Source of the DNA: Dendrolimus kikuchii
Lineage: Eukaryota > Arthropoda > Insecta > Lepidoptera > Lasiocampidae
NCBI GenBank assembly: GCA_019925095.2
Contig: CM034394.1
Location: forward strand, 26,896,272-26,960,271
Reading direction: 5' to 3'
Length of the DNA stretch: 64,000 nucleotides
A program made the translations under genes and the position numbers. The notes beneath the pieces were generated by a model, which saw only the letters and a program-made list of their open reading frames with translations, made no database searches and was not told the DNA's origin. Shown one piece after another: positions 10,977-24,500 of the stretch (positions are counted from its first letter, which is position 1; each line of letters begins with the position of its first letter).

Positions 10977-12317
10977 ATGACGATCTCCACACGCTCTCCC
11001 GACAAGGAGCCATCGCCACCGAAGCAGCTAAGTTTTGCGGAGCCGCTCGTCGAGTCAGTACGCGTGTACCTCGCCAATGAGCTGCCCTCCAAGCAACTAG
11101 CGCTCGTGCCTCGCACAACTTCGCCATACTCGCCGCTCGACTCGCCATCCGCCACGCCGCCGCTCTGCGATGTGGACATAGCGACGCACACGGCGCGCGA
11201 GGAAATCAAAGGGATCAACTTCGAAGCGCGCCTTAAACGGAATGACCTGAACAACAACCCATCGCAACGGAACAACGAGAGGAGGCCCAACGGCGAGATG
11301 CTCAGCCAAGCAGAGCTGATGCAACGGCAGCCGCTACTGTCGCGCACCAGCAAGGCGGACGCGCCGCAGCCCACCACAGACGAATCGGACCCAGACCAAG
11401 ACCACTCACCTCAAAGAACACACGCCGGCGACTTCATTGTCGAAATACCGCCAGGAACAGTCAGAGAGGAAAGATATCCTAAAGAAATATGGAAAACAAT
11501 CTTATCATTCTTTTTCCTATTTGTGTGCGTGTGTGTGAATATGATGTCACTCTCGTTGGTGCACGAAAGGTTGCCCGACAGGAACTCGACGCCGCCGCTC
11601 AACGACATCGTACTAGACAATGTGACCGCACGGGACTGGGGTCTCGCTGTCTCCGAATACCTCATCATGATATCGACGACAGTCGCGATGTTGGTGGTAG
11701 TCTTCCATAAGCACCGTTTTATCGTCGCAAGGAGGCTGTTCTTCATCATCGGTCTGCTGTACCTGTACAGGTCGGTCACCATGTTCGTAACCGTTTTACC
11801 AGTTTCGAGCACAACGTACTACTGCAGCCCAAAAAGCAACAGCACAGCGCCGCTACTGGTGATCAAGAGAATGTTCTACTTGATATCTGGCTTCGGGTTA
11901 TCTATAAACGGGAAGCACACGTACTGCGGCGACTACATATACTCGGGGCACACGATGGTGCTCGTGCTGAGTTACCTGATAGTGGCAGAGTACTCGCCGA
12001 AGAAGCTGTGGCCGGTGCACTGGGCGATGTGGGGCTCCGCATTGCTGGGAGTCTCGTTCGTGCTGCTCGCGCACGGCCACTACACGGTGGATGTGGTGAT
12101 CGCGTACTACATAACGACGCGCCTGTTCTGGACGTTCCACTCGCTGCTGGTGACGCCGCACAGGAGCGGCAACGGGTACAACCACTACATGATACAGCGC
12201 GAATGGTGGTACTGGCTGTTCGCGTACCTGGAGCGCAACGTGCGCGGGCCGGTGCCGCGCCGGTACGACTGGCCGCTGCCGTGGCCGCGCACCAAGCTCT
12301 TCAGCCGGCTCAGCTAG
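10977..12317 (+). CDS. sphingomyelin synthase family phosphatidylcholine:ceramide phosphotransferase
   Basis: The predicted 446-residue product belongs to the sphingomyelin synthase family. These membrane enzymes move a phosphocholine (or phosphoethanolamine) head group to ceramide, usually at the Golgi or plasma membrane. The exon starts at 10951 after TTCTCGATTTCAG; the first in-frame ATG is 10977 and the stop is TAG at 12315-12317. Residues 1-165 are polar and probably disordered. Then follow about six membrane spans, the first at ~172-192. Family motifs are RRLFFIIGLLYLYR at 252-265, CGDYIYSGHT at 317-326 and HYTVDVVIAYY at 368-378, giving the expected triad H325, H368, D372. There is no N-terminal SAM domain in this exon, so it resembles SGMS1/2 more than SAMD8, although an upstream coding exon cannot be excluded because the frame stays open across the acceptor. 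The whole coding region is uninterrupted. Substrate choice cannot be read from sequence. Confidence 0.94.
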   Translation: MTISTRSPDKEPSPPKQLSFAEPLVESVRVYLANELPSKQLALVPRTTSPYSPLDSPSATPPLCDVDIATHTAREEIKGINFEARLKRNDLNNNPSQRNNERRPNGEMLSQAELMQRQPLLSRTSKADAPQPTTDESDPDQDHSPQRTHAGDFIVEIPPGTVREERYPKEIWKTILSFFFLFVCVCVNMMSLSLVHERLPDRNSTPPLNDIVLDNVTARDWGLAVSEYLIMISTTVAMLVVVFHKHRFIVARRLFFIIGLLYLYRSVTMFVTVLPVSSTTYYCSPKSNSTAPLLVIKRMFYLISGFGLSINGKHTYCGDYIYSGHTMVLVLSYLIVAEYSPKKLWPVHWAMWGSALLGVSFVLLAHGHYTVDVVIAYYITTRLFWTFHSLLVTPHRSGNGYNHYMIQREWWYWLFAYLERNVRGPVPRRYDWPLPWPRTKLFSRLS

Positions 12318-12366
12318 TGACGCGCGCGCGCGCCGCTGCCGCCGCCGGAGCGCGTATGACGCTCAC

Positions 12367-12549
12367 CTTCTGCGAGTGCCGCTTCAGCACCTGCAGCTCC
12401 TTGGGGCTGGTCCGTGTGCAGATGGCCAGCGTGAGCGTGTAGTCGAACTGGTGCACGATCAGGTTGAGGTAGACCGTCTCCTCCCAGTCGATCTCCGGGT
12501 CGCCGATGGGCAGCTTCTTCGAGTCCTTGCGGAACACCTCGACGTCCGT
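12367..12549 (-). CDS. KIAA0930 homolog, exon 3
   Basis: 61 codons, phase 0 at both ends. The acceptor is CTTGTTCGCAG and the donor AAG|GTGAGC. It encodes the strongly conserved DSKKLPIGDPEIDWEE segment and ends ...RHSQK. Confidence 0.93.
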
Positions 12550-15500
12550 CTGCGAACAAGCGCGGCCGGCCGGGCCGCCCGGTGAATCGACATAGACGGC
12601 ACGCTCGCACCTCGGACGCGCAGCCGCGAGTTACATGTGATATCGTATACATACATATATAACTCAGTGGACACGATATTTACTACAACATACAATAAAT
12701 ACTGTCGCGATCTCTCCTATAGTTGCTGACGACGCTGTATGCTTTTATCGTTGAATATTATAGTAAAGAGTTGTTTTTATTTGACAAGGAACAATAATCG
12801 ATCAATTATGTACTGTTCAACTGTTGATAGGATTTTGTTTTTGTAAATTGTATATTTTATAAGTGGTTATTATTGAACGATCAATCTCGAGTCTAAATAA
12901 GAACATTCTATTTATTAGCAAAATGTACTGTGATTAATGTTTGCGATGCAATGAGATGCGAATGACTGAGAATGCGTGTTTGCCCGTGTACATGGCGCGT
13001 GAGCCTCCGGGTCCCGGAGCCCGGGCCCCGGGCCTCGGGCTCCACCTGTCGGGGCCGCGCAACTACACTATAGTACATACAAGTTGTTGTAATGACAGTC
13101 TATTGTAAGAAATAATATTTTTATATTGTTTAAAAAATAAAGTACATTCTTAACTGTTGTTAATGCATAATTTTGTATTTTCCAAAGAGTTGTCTGACGT
13201 AGAACTTTTGTAACTTTCATCCAAATGGTGCTAAAGTAGATAACATATTAGGGAAACAATTTCAACGACTAATTCATTAGTTAACGCACCTGGTCATTAT
13301 TAATACTACATTCCTTGTAGTAATTAAACATCTCAATTTAATTTTTTTGAAACACTGGATTTCGCATTCTTGCGGCACCATCATCCAACTCGAATTAAAA
13401 AGATGGAAGTGCCAGAATAAAATGTGCGCAATGAACAAACTATTCCTTATATATATATATATTACATTAAAAGGCAGAACAAATTCTGAAAGAGCCATTA
13501 CACATACATTCAACTATATTAATGCAGATGAAAAACTTAACATTAGCGAATTTAATGAAATACAATTTAGAATTATAACATGTAATAAATTGAATTATAA
13601 TACCTAACTGATTGTAAATGCAGATTATTTGTACCTCAAAAAATACATAGTACAAAGTAATACAAGAGAAACCAGTTAATAAAGAACCATATGACAAGCC
13701 TGATAGTTTATCGATACTATGTGCCGATAAGTTAAGCTTCTAGACTTCGATAAAGAAATTACAGAACAAACTTCGACTAAAAGCAGAATACCTATATATT
13801 ACGCTCGGTGCAAATATGAAATTGATAAACACAATATTTCATTTTTTTTTTTAAATGGGCAAAATCATTTTATTTGAGAGGTGAGACAATATGTAAATAT
13901 TGACAATTTATTAACACCCATAATAATGTCAGCATGTTTTTGTGTAAGCAGAATGGTTCTAAACTGATATGATAAAAGGCAAAAAACTTCATATCGAAGC
14001 TATTTATGCGATCAATAATTTCTGATAACTTAACATCATATACCTCAGTAATCTGCATATAAATTAATTAATAAAGAACCAAAAGACGTAAACAAAGAAT
14101 TGTCAAGTTTGCATATCTGTGAAAGATTTTAAATTATTACCATTGTTAATCTGCCAGGGCTTATCAAAACGACATTGTACTAGATCTCGTATAATTAAAA
14201 ACGTATTTCATGGACATTTTCGAAAGATAAATCTTGTAATAAGGATTACATATTATGTTATATTCAATGCTCACTAAAGCTGATATTAGATGATTCATAT
14301 GTCTTTCAACTTGGGTGAAGCAACCAAAGCGTTCCATCTGAACATAAACTTGAATCATTCAGTTTCATTGTGTACCATCGTATGCTTTTAGTTCTCTGCT
14401 TTTCAAACAAATGAAATCAATTTGCTTATAAAATTTAATATGATCATTAGTAAATCAAGCATTGAATAAAACCTAATTAATATTCCTTCATGTATAAAGA
14501 GAAACTTGATAGCCTTTTTTAAGTCCAAAAATACGTAAAGTCAAAGTGGGGTAAGTTCGTATATCTGTCGTTTTCATCTTTTTGTAACGGAATTTAACGT
14601 CTACTACAATTTGAAGTCAGAATTAAATGGTGTTTTAGCTCTACTGACAGAATTGTTGTAGTCGTTGCTATTCAAACACGGAGGAGATAAAGAGGGGTGT
14701 ATGGAGCTCCCACACTGACGGACTTCCCCACCTTGACTATATATAAAAATATTCGTAGTTTATATCCAAGATGCTAAAATAAGCCGTCGAAAAGCTTACC
14801 TCGTACTTGGGCAGATATCGCGAGGATCCCTTCACGTGTCGCTTCCTCACGAAAAACAACAGGTCGTCACAGTCTATGTTCTGCTCTTCTTGGAACAAGA
14901 AATGCCGCACGAACAGATCTGTCCAATAGGTAGTTCCTTGCAGAACGACAAAACCCGATTCTGTAACCACAACAACATTGTTTAGTAACATAGTAAAATT
15001 TGATGTACTCCGGATTATCAGATCTTGCTATTCCTTATTTTATCTTATCATTGGTAAAAGATAGACCGTAACTTGTATGGAGTTTATGTAAAATTTCAAC
15101 CAATGGCAAGACAAATGAATTAGTAGTAAGAAGTAGAAACGGCAGGTTTAATGTTACAAATGTCTTAGCTGATAACTTTATTAAGAAGCGTAAAGGGAAA
15201 CAGTATGTACCTAAATTCATAATTGTATTCATAGAAATGTAGCTAAACGTTGATTCAATAAATAATTATGTAAAATCTACAAATCACTGGCTTCCCATTT
15301 CGCATGATACTTAATTTAAGTTCTAGTTTAGCTTCGCAATGCCAACAAATGAAGTTTGTCGATAAGCTAATTGAATAATAAGATAGTGCAAATAATATAC
15401 TTTTAATCGTGATAATCTTGATTATTATCTTAACAGAAACCCACAGAATATAATTGTGTCACAGCGTGAAATATAATGTGACTTTGCACAATTTTAAAAT

Positions 15501-18500
15501 AATACTTCCAGGTTATTATTAAAAGTCTGTAAAGATTTCTAAATTATCAGTGGTTTATCAAGCTACATGCAGGTATTGTTATACTGTAATATGTACTAAA
15601 GAATTTATATATTTATTAACGGATAAATCTTATAATGGTCTTATTCATATTGAGTTACAGTAAGTTTGTAGGCATCTTTAAGATTCTTAAAGAGCCTACA
15701 AACTTACTGTAGCTAAATATAAGACTAACTTTTCAGTAAAATACCTAGGTATAGACATATAAACAGGATGTTAGAAAGGACAATGCCTGTACTTAATGTA
15801 TTGTCTTGTTGATAGCTACCCTTGATGATTAGTTCTAATCTGTCCTCTAGATGTCACTAATATATGTCAATTTTTTTGGTTTAGTTTTGATGCATTGTTG
15901 AAATATGGTAATTGAAAAAAAACTAAGACTTGACTGAGTTTTCCTTGTTATAAGTGTTAGAAGCATGTCTATACGAAAAATAGCAATTTGTGGAACCCTT
16001 TGGCTTTTTCAATTAAATTCTTTACTGAGCAATTCTCAGTTCCAATAGTCTTATACCCAGCAGCAAACATTGGTTGAAATCTTAGCCCCATAAAAATATT
16101 TTGCCAAGAATTGAAATATTTGTGTTCAAAATTATTATGACAAACAAACAGTTTGGTCAAAATGTTACTAGTTTATTACTCATGCTAGAAAACAAATGAT
16201 GCAATTATATTCTTTCTCATGATATAGGATTTAGTAGTAATAGTGTCCGAATGTCCTAACAAGTAAAGTGCCTTTTGACATGTAACTGAGTATAGTTCTT
16301 CTGTAGGTCACATTAGATGACATTTAACCAATTCGTCCTAAAAATGTTGAAATATTATGTTTTCTTAGCATTTGCTTTAGATTTTTAAATTTTTCTTACA
16401 TATTTTAATGCAATGTATGAGGAAATTGGTTTTAAACAAATAAAAAATATTGTTAATCATTTGAAGGTATGCCAAGGAATTTGTAGATAGAATATTGTTC
16501 GTAGAGCTTAGATAAAACTACTTGATTACGAATAGTTGTCTATATATAATAGTTTTTAACTTTGCCTTTCAATCAAATCATAATGTCATAGGACAAAATG
16601 TTAACCAAACAACCAAAGATAGCTTGTATCCACGATAAACACATAACCGCAATAAATTAATAAAAATATCTGTTTCAACTTTAACAGCCAAATACTTGTT
16701 GTGATGTATATGTAAACTTTCTTCTGACTTGATAACTATGTTTACAGGTCATATTGTATCAAAAAAAATATATAGTAGACATAATAATTACAATAATACA
16801 AATGTAATCGTTAATTAAATTACTTTTCTGAATAACAGCAGGCCAATAACGAGAGTACTATATAATCTATGCCTTGTTAGAATTTCAACTAATATTTTCT
16901 TAAGTTTTCGCGGTTTGTATACATAATAAAACTACGTTTTAACGGTTTTAAGCGCGGTAATCAAATCAAATAAATTACCGCACTTACAACCGTCAAAACG
17001 TAGTTTTATTAAAAAATTTAGATGTTTGGCAAAGAGGATATTTGTGGTCTAGTTATTTGCGTGCTGTTGTATTCTACCATATTTCACTTATCAGACACTA
17101 ACTTGCAAAATCGTAGAACTGTTATCAAAAGTGTCATTTGTTTAAACTTGTAATATACTCAAAATAAAAAACCACTTCTATATTTTGTGATAGATCGTGA
17201 AGTAATGCAAAATTAAACTCAAATTTGCCATGAGTGATGAATTTCAATTTTCTAATCGTGTGGGACAGTGGTGAACATCCAAAAATGATTCAAAACACAA
17301 TAATAAATTAGTCTGTTGAAACAATGTTATATTATTTAATTATCTGCTTTATACATGTAATTAAATGCATTTTTGATGTCTTGTTTGTAAAATGTTCTTG
17401 TAAAATAATTTGTATCAATTATATAATTACAATTATTTCTAAGCTCGGTTTTTAGTCTCGGGAACTTGTTGTCTTTAATTTTAAAAATTCAACATCACCT
17501 CATTCATATTTACTGCTTTGTGGCTATAGACACTTTGTAAAGTCATTCCATGCATTTTTATATCGGAAATTTTATTTTCCCTTAAACTATACAAGAAACT
17601 ATTATTACTATTTTAATCGATTCAAATCTGTTTGGGACAGATCTTTTAAGATTAGTAAGAATTACAGAGTAGTGAAGAACAGTAATACTAGAATGGAATA
17701 TGTCTTATATTTTATAATCATATATTGGTATGGACTCGAGATTTCCGAGACATATTTTGTAAATAATGATAAATTCTTTATTCATAAAAAAAAAATTATA
17801 AGGGAGACTACATTCGATACTTCGGGAGTGCAAAGTCTACGTTCTAAAGCCCATGTAGGAAAGATAATCAGACTGAAATACGCGCGGTTTTGTAACATAT
17901 GTATACGAAAATGCATCTTCATTTGGAAGGATTATAAAGTTATTAGAATGTTGTTTCTGAACTAAAGCCAAATATATTTATATTATTAAACATGCATAGA
18001 TGGTAGCTGGGTTATAACTCCGAAGTGTACGGGGCGAAGGTTTTTAGAGGTATTATGATATGTTGTATACAAACGCTATTCGGTCATCTTGATGATAGCA
18101 CATGTTAACTCAAACTGTCAATGTCTAGCAGAGTTGCAGCGAGATTTTAATTGTACGCTCGGCAAAACTTATATTGTAAAAGAAATATTTGGCTGAGTAC
18201 GTCTCTGCACACGCGGCCTTCGAAGCTTGCGCTCCTGGTCCGCTACCCGATTTCGAAGTCAAATTTTAAGAAAGTGTTTGGCTTTTAAGACATATTTGAC
18301 AAAAATTAGAATATCCAGTTACTATGTTGTCACATAGGGCATTCGGGGTGGTATGGACGCGTCCACGCAGCAACCCTTCCAACTATGAAACTGACATCTA
18401 GAAGAATCAAAATATTTACTCAGCAAATATAATATAAACCAGACTTAGTACTTTCGGCGAACCCAGCCACCGTTAGCAAATAGAATCTCAAATGTCGCTG

Positions 18501-21500
18501 TACATATTTTGCTTCGTGTGCAAATTATAGTCACAATGTATCAATTTGGTAACATATGAAAAATATAATCATGCCGACAATACTGGACATTCCATGTAAA
18601 ACGTATAACTGTGTACTTATATTGTAAATACTTTATTTATTTTATATTATATAAAGCCATATTTGAAATTATGATTGTATTATTTGCACATAAAATGTAA
18701 TTTTTGTTGACTTTATTTATTACCTACTAGAGTTTAACCCGCGGCTGCGCCGTGGGTCAACCTCTACTGCGTGTATCTTGTTTAAAGACCAAGTGGTACA
18801 GGTTACATTGTATTAAATTTTTATATATTTGCCCCCGAAAGATTCACTTCATTTTATATCGCAAACTATACCACCCCCGTGTTTATGTAAACTACATAAA
18901 TGACAAAACTTGACAAAATAGATAATATGGCCAAGTGGACCCAGTGCGCCCAGTGGACCCAATAGTCTAAGTGGACCCAGTGGAACCAGTTGACCCAGTA
19001 GGCTAAGTGTTCCAAATGGACGCAGTGGACCCAGTAAACTCAGTGGACCAACTGGACCCAGTGGACTAAATGGACCCAGTGGACCAACTGGATCCAGTGC
19101 AAAAAGTGGACCCAGTGGACCCAACGGACCAAGTGGACCCAGTGAGTCCAGTTGACCTACCCAGTGAGTCCAGTGGACCAAGTAGATCCAGTGGACCAAG
19201 TAGATCCAGTGGACCCAGTGGTTCAAGTGGACCCGGTGGGCCCAGTGGACTCAGTAGTCTAAGTGGACCCAGTGGGTCCAGTGGACCCAGTTGACCCAGT
19301 AGGCTAAGTGTTCCAAATGGACCCAGTGGACCCAGTAAACTCAGTGGACCAAGTGGACCCAGTGGACCAAGTGGACCAAGTGGTCCAAGTGGACCCAGTG
19401 AACCCAGTAGACCCAGTGGACGAAATAGACAAAATCACAAAACCAGTCCTAGTTTCCGGGATAAACTTTACCCATCTATCCCAAAATGTATCCCATTATC
19501 CGAGATAAAAAGTATCCCTTGGCCACTCTTGGTATTCAAATTATACATGTACCGAGTTTCAGCCAAATCGGTCCAATAGTCTTTCCATAAAAGGATAACA
19601 AACAAAAAGACAAATATATTTTTATCCCTGAAACTATCCCATTTTTCGGGATAAAAATATCCTATGTTCATTCTCGGCATCGAAAATATATAAATACTGA
19701 GTTTCAGCCAAATCGGTCCAGTAGTTTTTCCGTGAAAACGGAACAGACAGACAGACAGACAGAGTTACTTTCCAATTTATAATATTAATAGGGATAGGGA
19801 TAAATTCATTTAGTACCTACATTTAAATTATGAAAAGAAAAACATGAATTATTGTTATAATCTGTGGTAAACCCTAATAGACAAAGCAGGCTTTTTAATG
19901 GAGTCATTTCTTCGTAGCCATCTTAACTGCCCATTAAAATTGATACAAACTATATTAAGAGTTAAATGCCAAGCAATGCAATTCGATTACAAAATTATCA
20001 GCAGAAATATATTTTGAATCTAGATTATTTTTAATGTAGGTATAGGTATATACATATATTTAGCATCATATTTTTTAATTTCGTGATTATTTTTCAAGTA
20101 CAAATGAATTGTGTTTTATTACATCATATTATGTCGATCCCTTCAAGAGTGGCGGATTCGCACAAGTACTTTGCAAATATATTTTAGTTACTTTTCTATG
20201 TTCAATAAAACTCGCTTAAACAATGTGATTTCTCCTAAAACACATATATACATGTGTTCATGTTTCGGAGACAGATTCTTTCATAAGAAGTCCCGTCTCA
20301 TACGTTTTCCCCTTATAAGAATAAATTTTAAAGAAGAAACACTAAGTGAAGATGGACCTTCCAGTCTTCCTTAAGGACTTCATGGAGTACACTATCTCCT
20401 TAATGGAGTATGCTATCTCCTTAATGGAGTACTCTATCTCCTTAATGGAGTACGCTATCTCGGCAATGGAGTACGCTATCTCCGTAATGGAGTACGCTAT
20501 CTCGCTCACAGATTACCACATTTCTAAAGATAAATTCACAGAAATTACTCAGGAAAGATTTGCATTTCACAAATCTTAGTAATAAATTACGAATATTTCA
20601 CACAAATTTTATTTTGATTTCATATTTCTTTTTTCTTCTTTTAAGTAATCTTTGTGCAATTTTAGGTACGAAACCTTGTTTAAATCAAAACTATTTAATT
20701 TTTTGTGAAACATTCGTAATTTTATTGGTCACATTTGTGGAATACAGATTTGTCCAAGTTCTGTTCATTCATATTTTCAAAAATGTGATGATGCGAGAGC
20801 GAGATCGCAAACTCCATCTAGGATGCCTCTTAATGTGAAATTATGACGATACCTCCTGAATTGAATTGAATTAAACACTATCATTATTTTTAATGAATGT
20901 ATGCTATCACATTCCGTGTCTTGTCCTCTTTGCACAACCAAAATGAATTGTTGATTATAAAAGTAAATAAGTAAGGAATAGATTATAAAGATGTTTATAT
21001 CAATGCTGTCAAAGTTAAATAAATGTTTTTTCTTAAACAGGATTTTTCCTTTATCCCTGTTATGAATGTATGTGCAAGGCTGCAGGGTTGTGTGGAGCAG
21101 AGTCACGTGGAACAAACGCATTGGGATCCTCTCCATCCGTGGCAACCTACATACCCGTGATATAGCAGACAAACAGCAATATAGTTCTATGAAAACTGAC
21201 TGTGGGATGGAAAAAAAGCCTAAACAAATACCTTGACATCATACAGAATGCATGCTAATAGTAACTGCCAGGTTGTATGGTGTTTACCTGACTGGATGGC
21301 TACCACCCCTGGTCTAAGGTATGCCGCCATAACAACCTTGAGTTGCGTTCTGGCATTAGTGGCCAGGTTCCAGACTCCATTAAGAGAGCCACAGCGCATT
21401 TATAACACCTTTGGTGTTGCAAATATCCATAGGTGATGGTAACCGCTCTCCATCACGTGGGCCGTCTGCCTGTCTGCTGCACACATGCAATAAAAGAATC

Positions 21501-24500
21501 GAAGCGAATCCCAGGTTTCGAATATGACGCTACAATAGTATTCAGGATATAACTCAGTACAAGCTCGAAGTTTTTTTTTTTTTTTTTATTGCAGGAGATC
21601 AGCAGACAGGCTGACGGCCCACTTGATGGAAAGCGGTTACCATCGCTTATGGACATTTGCAACACCAAAGGTGCTACAACTGCGCTGCTGCTCTCTTAAA
21701 GAAGACTGGAACCTGGTCACTAATGCCGGAACACAACTCAAGGTTGTTATGGCGACATACTTTAGACCAGGGGTGGTAGCCATCCAGTCGGGCAAAAGCC
21801 CTCCCACCTGGCTGTGGGTTGTTAAGTCGCCTCTTACGACAGGCCGCCTGGCCGCAGGAAATTGTATTCTTTCTCGTTCCTGCATGGATAAAAGTAAAGG
21901 AAAAATCTTTAAAATATTTAACCAATGGCTCTAAATACAAAGAATAACACAAGGGTGACAAACAAGGTATCACCAATGACTAAATAAGTGAAAATAATTC
22001 TTATACTCACGGGTTACCAACAGGCAAAATAATTTAAGTATTTAAAACGAAAATTATCCAAATGTGTCCACTGTTATTGTCATTTATCAAATAGTACTAT
22101 TTGCAATACAAAAAAGCATATTCCAACTTGTAATATAAAATTTAAAGGGGAGGGAGGTTAGGGGTTAAACTTTGGATGGAATATCTCCCCACCTATTGCC
22201 TAAAATTAAAAAAAAATCATTGTGATTTTTTCAAGGGCTGTCCAGGAATGCCTCAAACAGTGTAGTGACTTATGTAATTATCCTATTGGATAAGATGTAC
22301 CCCTTGTGGGTGGTTCCTATATCTTACTATTGACATTACTTGTATGGAGCTTATGTCAAATTATAACCAATAGTATGGCAAATTAACAGTTTGTAGGAAA
22401 CCGGGCCTTAGTGACCAAATATGAAGACCATCAGCACTTTTTAAGAAAAATTGCTATGAAACATTAATGGATAAAAGAATAGACTTTTTTTTTGTTAAAA
22501 TAGCTACAGAACCCTTAAGTCATGAAAAGTTATGAAAAAACACATTAAAATCTACACTTTAAGTTTTAATTTAAAAATCTGGTAACAACATAGCTATTGC
22601 CTTGTGGGAATATATAAAAGATTTAATAGTGTTTGAGCAGAATTTACAAGATGGGGCTCAGATAATGTTGCACCTCTATTTTAACATCTCATTGGTTAAA
22701 AAAATGAAAGTAAACTGGTATCGAAACTCAAATTCAAACATTTTAATTCAAAACTGGCTGTGCCTGCGACGCCGTCTGCATAGAATTTGTTTCCAAAGCC
22801 CCCCGATTTTAAAACATTTTTCATTGCTGCTCCGCTCCTATTGCTTTTAGCGTGATGATATATATATATAGCCTATAACCTTCCTCGATAAATGGGCTAT
22901 CCAACACTGAAAGAATTTTTCAAATCAGACCAGTAGTTCCTAAGATTAGCACGTTTAAACAAACAAACTGTTCAGCTTTATATATTAGTTATTCAAAATA
23001 AGGTCTTGTGGAGAATACTTTTGAAGGTCATACATATAACTGAAAATTTAAATCTACTTCCCATTCTATTTACACAGCTTCGCTATTTGTTATCGCCGTT
23101 TAAAGGAGAAAAAGCAACAAGAAACTCCCCAGCAACATGTCTGGCTAAAAATATTTTTTTTCATGATATTTATTTATTTATCTCAGGTTGTTTTTTAACA
23201 CATATAGAAGTTGTTATACAATTGGTCATAGCAACACTCCACCAGGCCACGATAATTGTCCACGCTGGGTGATGAGTACAATAAACTTGCAGAAAGCTGG
23301 GCATTCTTCAAACTTTTGGCATAAACTTTATTATTCTGGCAGTGAAACTGTTCTTACATTGTGAATATTTTCTTAGAGTCAGATAGATTATTTTTAGGAT
23401 ACTGTCTCTCTAAACAGGTCCAACATCATTCCACTGAGAACTTAGGAAACTCGTTAGAATATTCTTCTTTCATGTGCAGGCCTATAGTTTAAAATCATAT
23501 TATTCATAAATATTATTATACACAAACTAATATTCGAAAGAAAAATTTAGTTATGGCAGGTTTCTATATCTTACCGACCGTTCATTTGCCTTACTATCGG
23601 TTAAAATTTGACATAAGCTCCATACATCTAATGTCAAAATTCAACCGATGGTAGGGCAAGTGAATGAATAGTAAAATATAGGAAGGACGTCTTAATTTAT
23701 TACATAAAGGGGTACCCAAATTACCCCCATGTATGTTTTACCAACATTTAAAGTTTTCAAATTATTAATGTCATAGAGATTTTTGGGAAAATTCAGCCAC
23801 TGCAGCTTTAAATATTTCTTATTTCATTTTTTGATATGACTATTTAGAAATTTTTTATGTAACTAAGGTCTTATGAATTGTATGTTTCCACATAAATCAA
23901 TCAACTCTAACATCAATATAAGTCACATAAATTGTACTTGAAAGTAAAAAAAAATATTTCAAGCAAATCAGTCAGTTTCAAGCTTAAATTCAAAATTGAA
24001 AAAGATTTCTAGTTTTAGAGTATATTTAAAAACTGCACTAGAGTCTAAGCTTTACTAATCATACAAAAAAGTTACCCTTGATGAACCATTTTTTTGCTTT
24101 AATCAGCCTTCAAACTTACTGAGGTAAAAATTTCCTAAGTTACATACCCCTTCAGGTAAACTAACTATTTTTTTCTTTTGATTGTCACTGTTCTGGGCCA
24201 CCCTGTATTTGCAAAACTTAGCCTAAATAAAGTATGTTTGTTGTATAGACAACCTTATTTAGGGCAGAGGTGTGTCCTTGCCATGGTCAATGCCCTGTCC
24301 AGAATGCCTGCTTAAGGGTTAACAAACAAATCAAATTATCTGTTATCGAGTTATTGATATTAGCAGAAAATTCGTTTGTAAACAAACATCAATATTGTTG
24401 GTATTTTAAATTCATATTTTTTTATACTCAACAAACAGTGCGGATTTGTGAAGTTTTATACAAACATGTAGCTAGTACGCCGCCTAGCTTGTCATGACTC

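Larger units (their letters stand above)
12318..13141 (+). other. probable 3'UTR of the synthase, antisense to KIAA0930 exon 3
   Basis: The first AATAAA signals on + after the stop are at 12694-12699 and 13136-13141. With no signal in the 49 bases before the opposite-strand exon at 12367, the 3'UTR should run across it. Transcript ends are inferred. Confidence 0.55.

Noticed and set aside
10977..12317. Assignment as the SAM-domain relative SAMD8/SMSr
   Set aside because: No SAM domain is visible in this exon, the N-terminus is polar and disordered, and upstream sequence offers no frame-compatible coding exon.
12008..12442. 144-codon frame overlapping the end of the synthase
   Set aside because: It is a shadow frame of GC-rich coding sequence; the synthase frame has the family motifs.
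18849..19226. Collagen-like Gly-Pro-Leu frame on minus
   Set aside because: It is the translation of a 9-bp minisatellite inside a Helitron; the + strand is equally open as VDP repeats.
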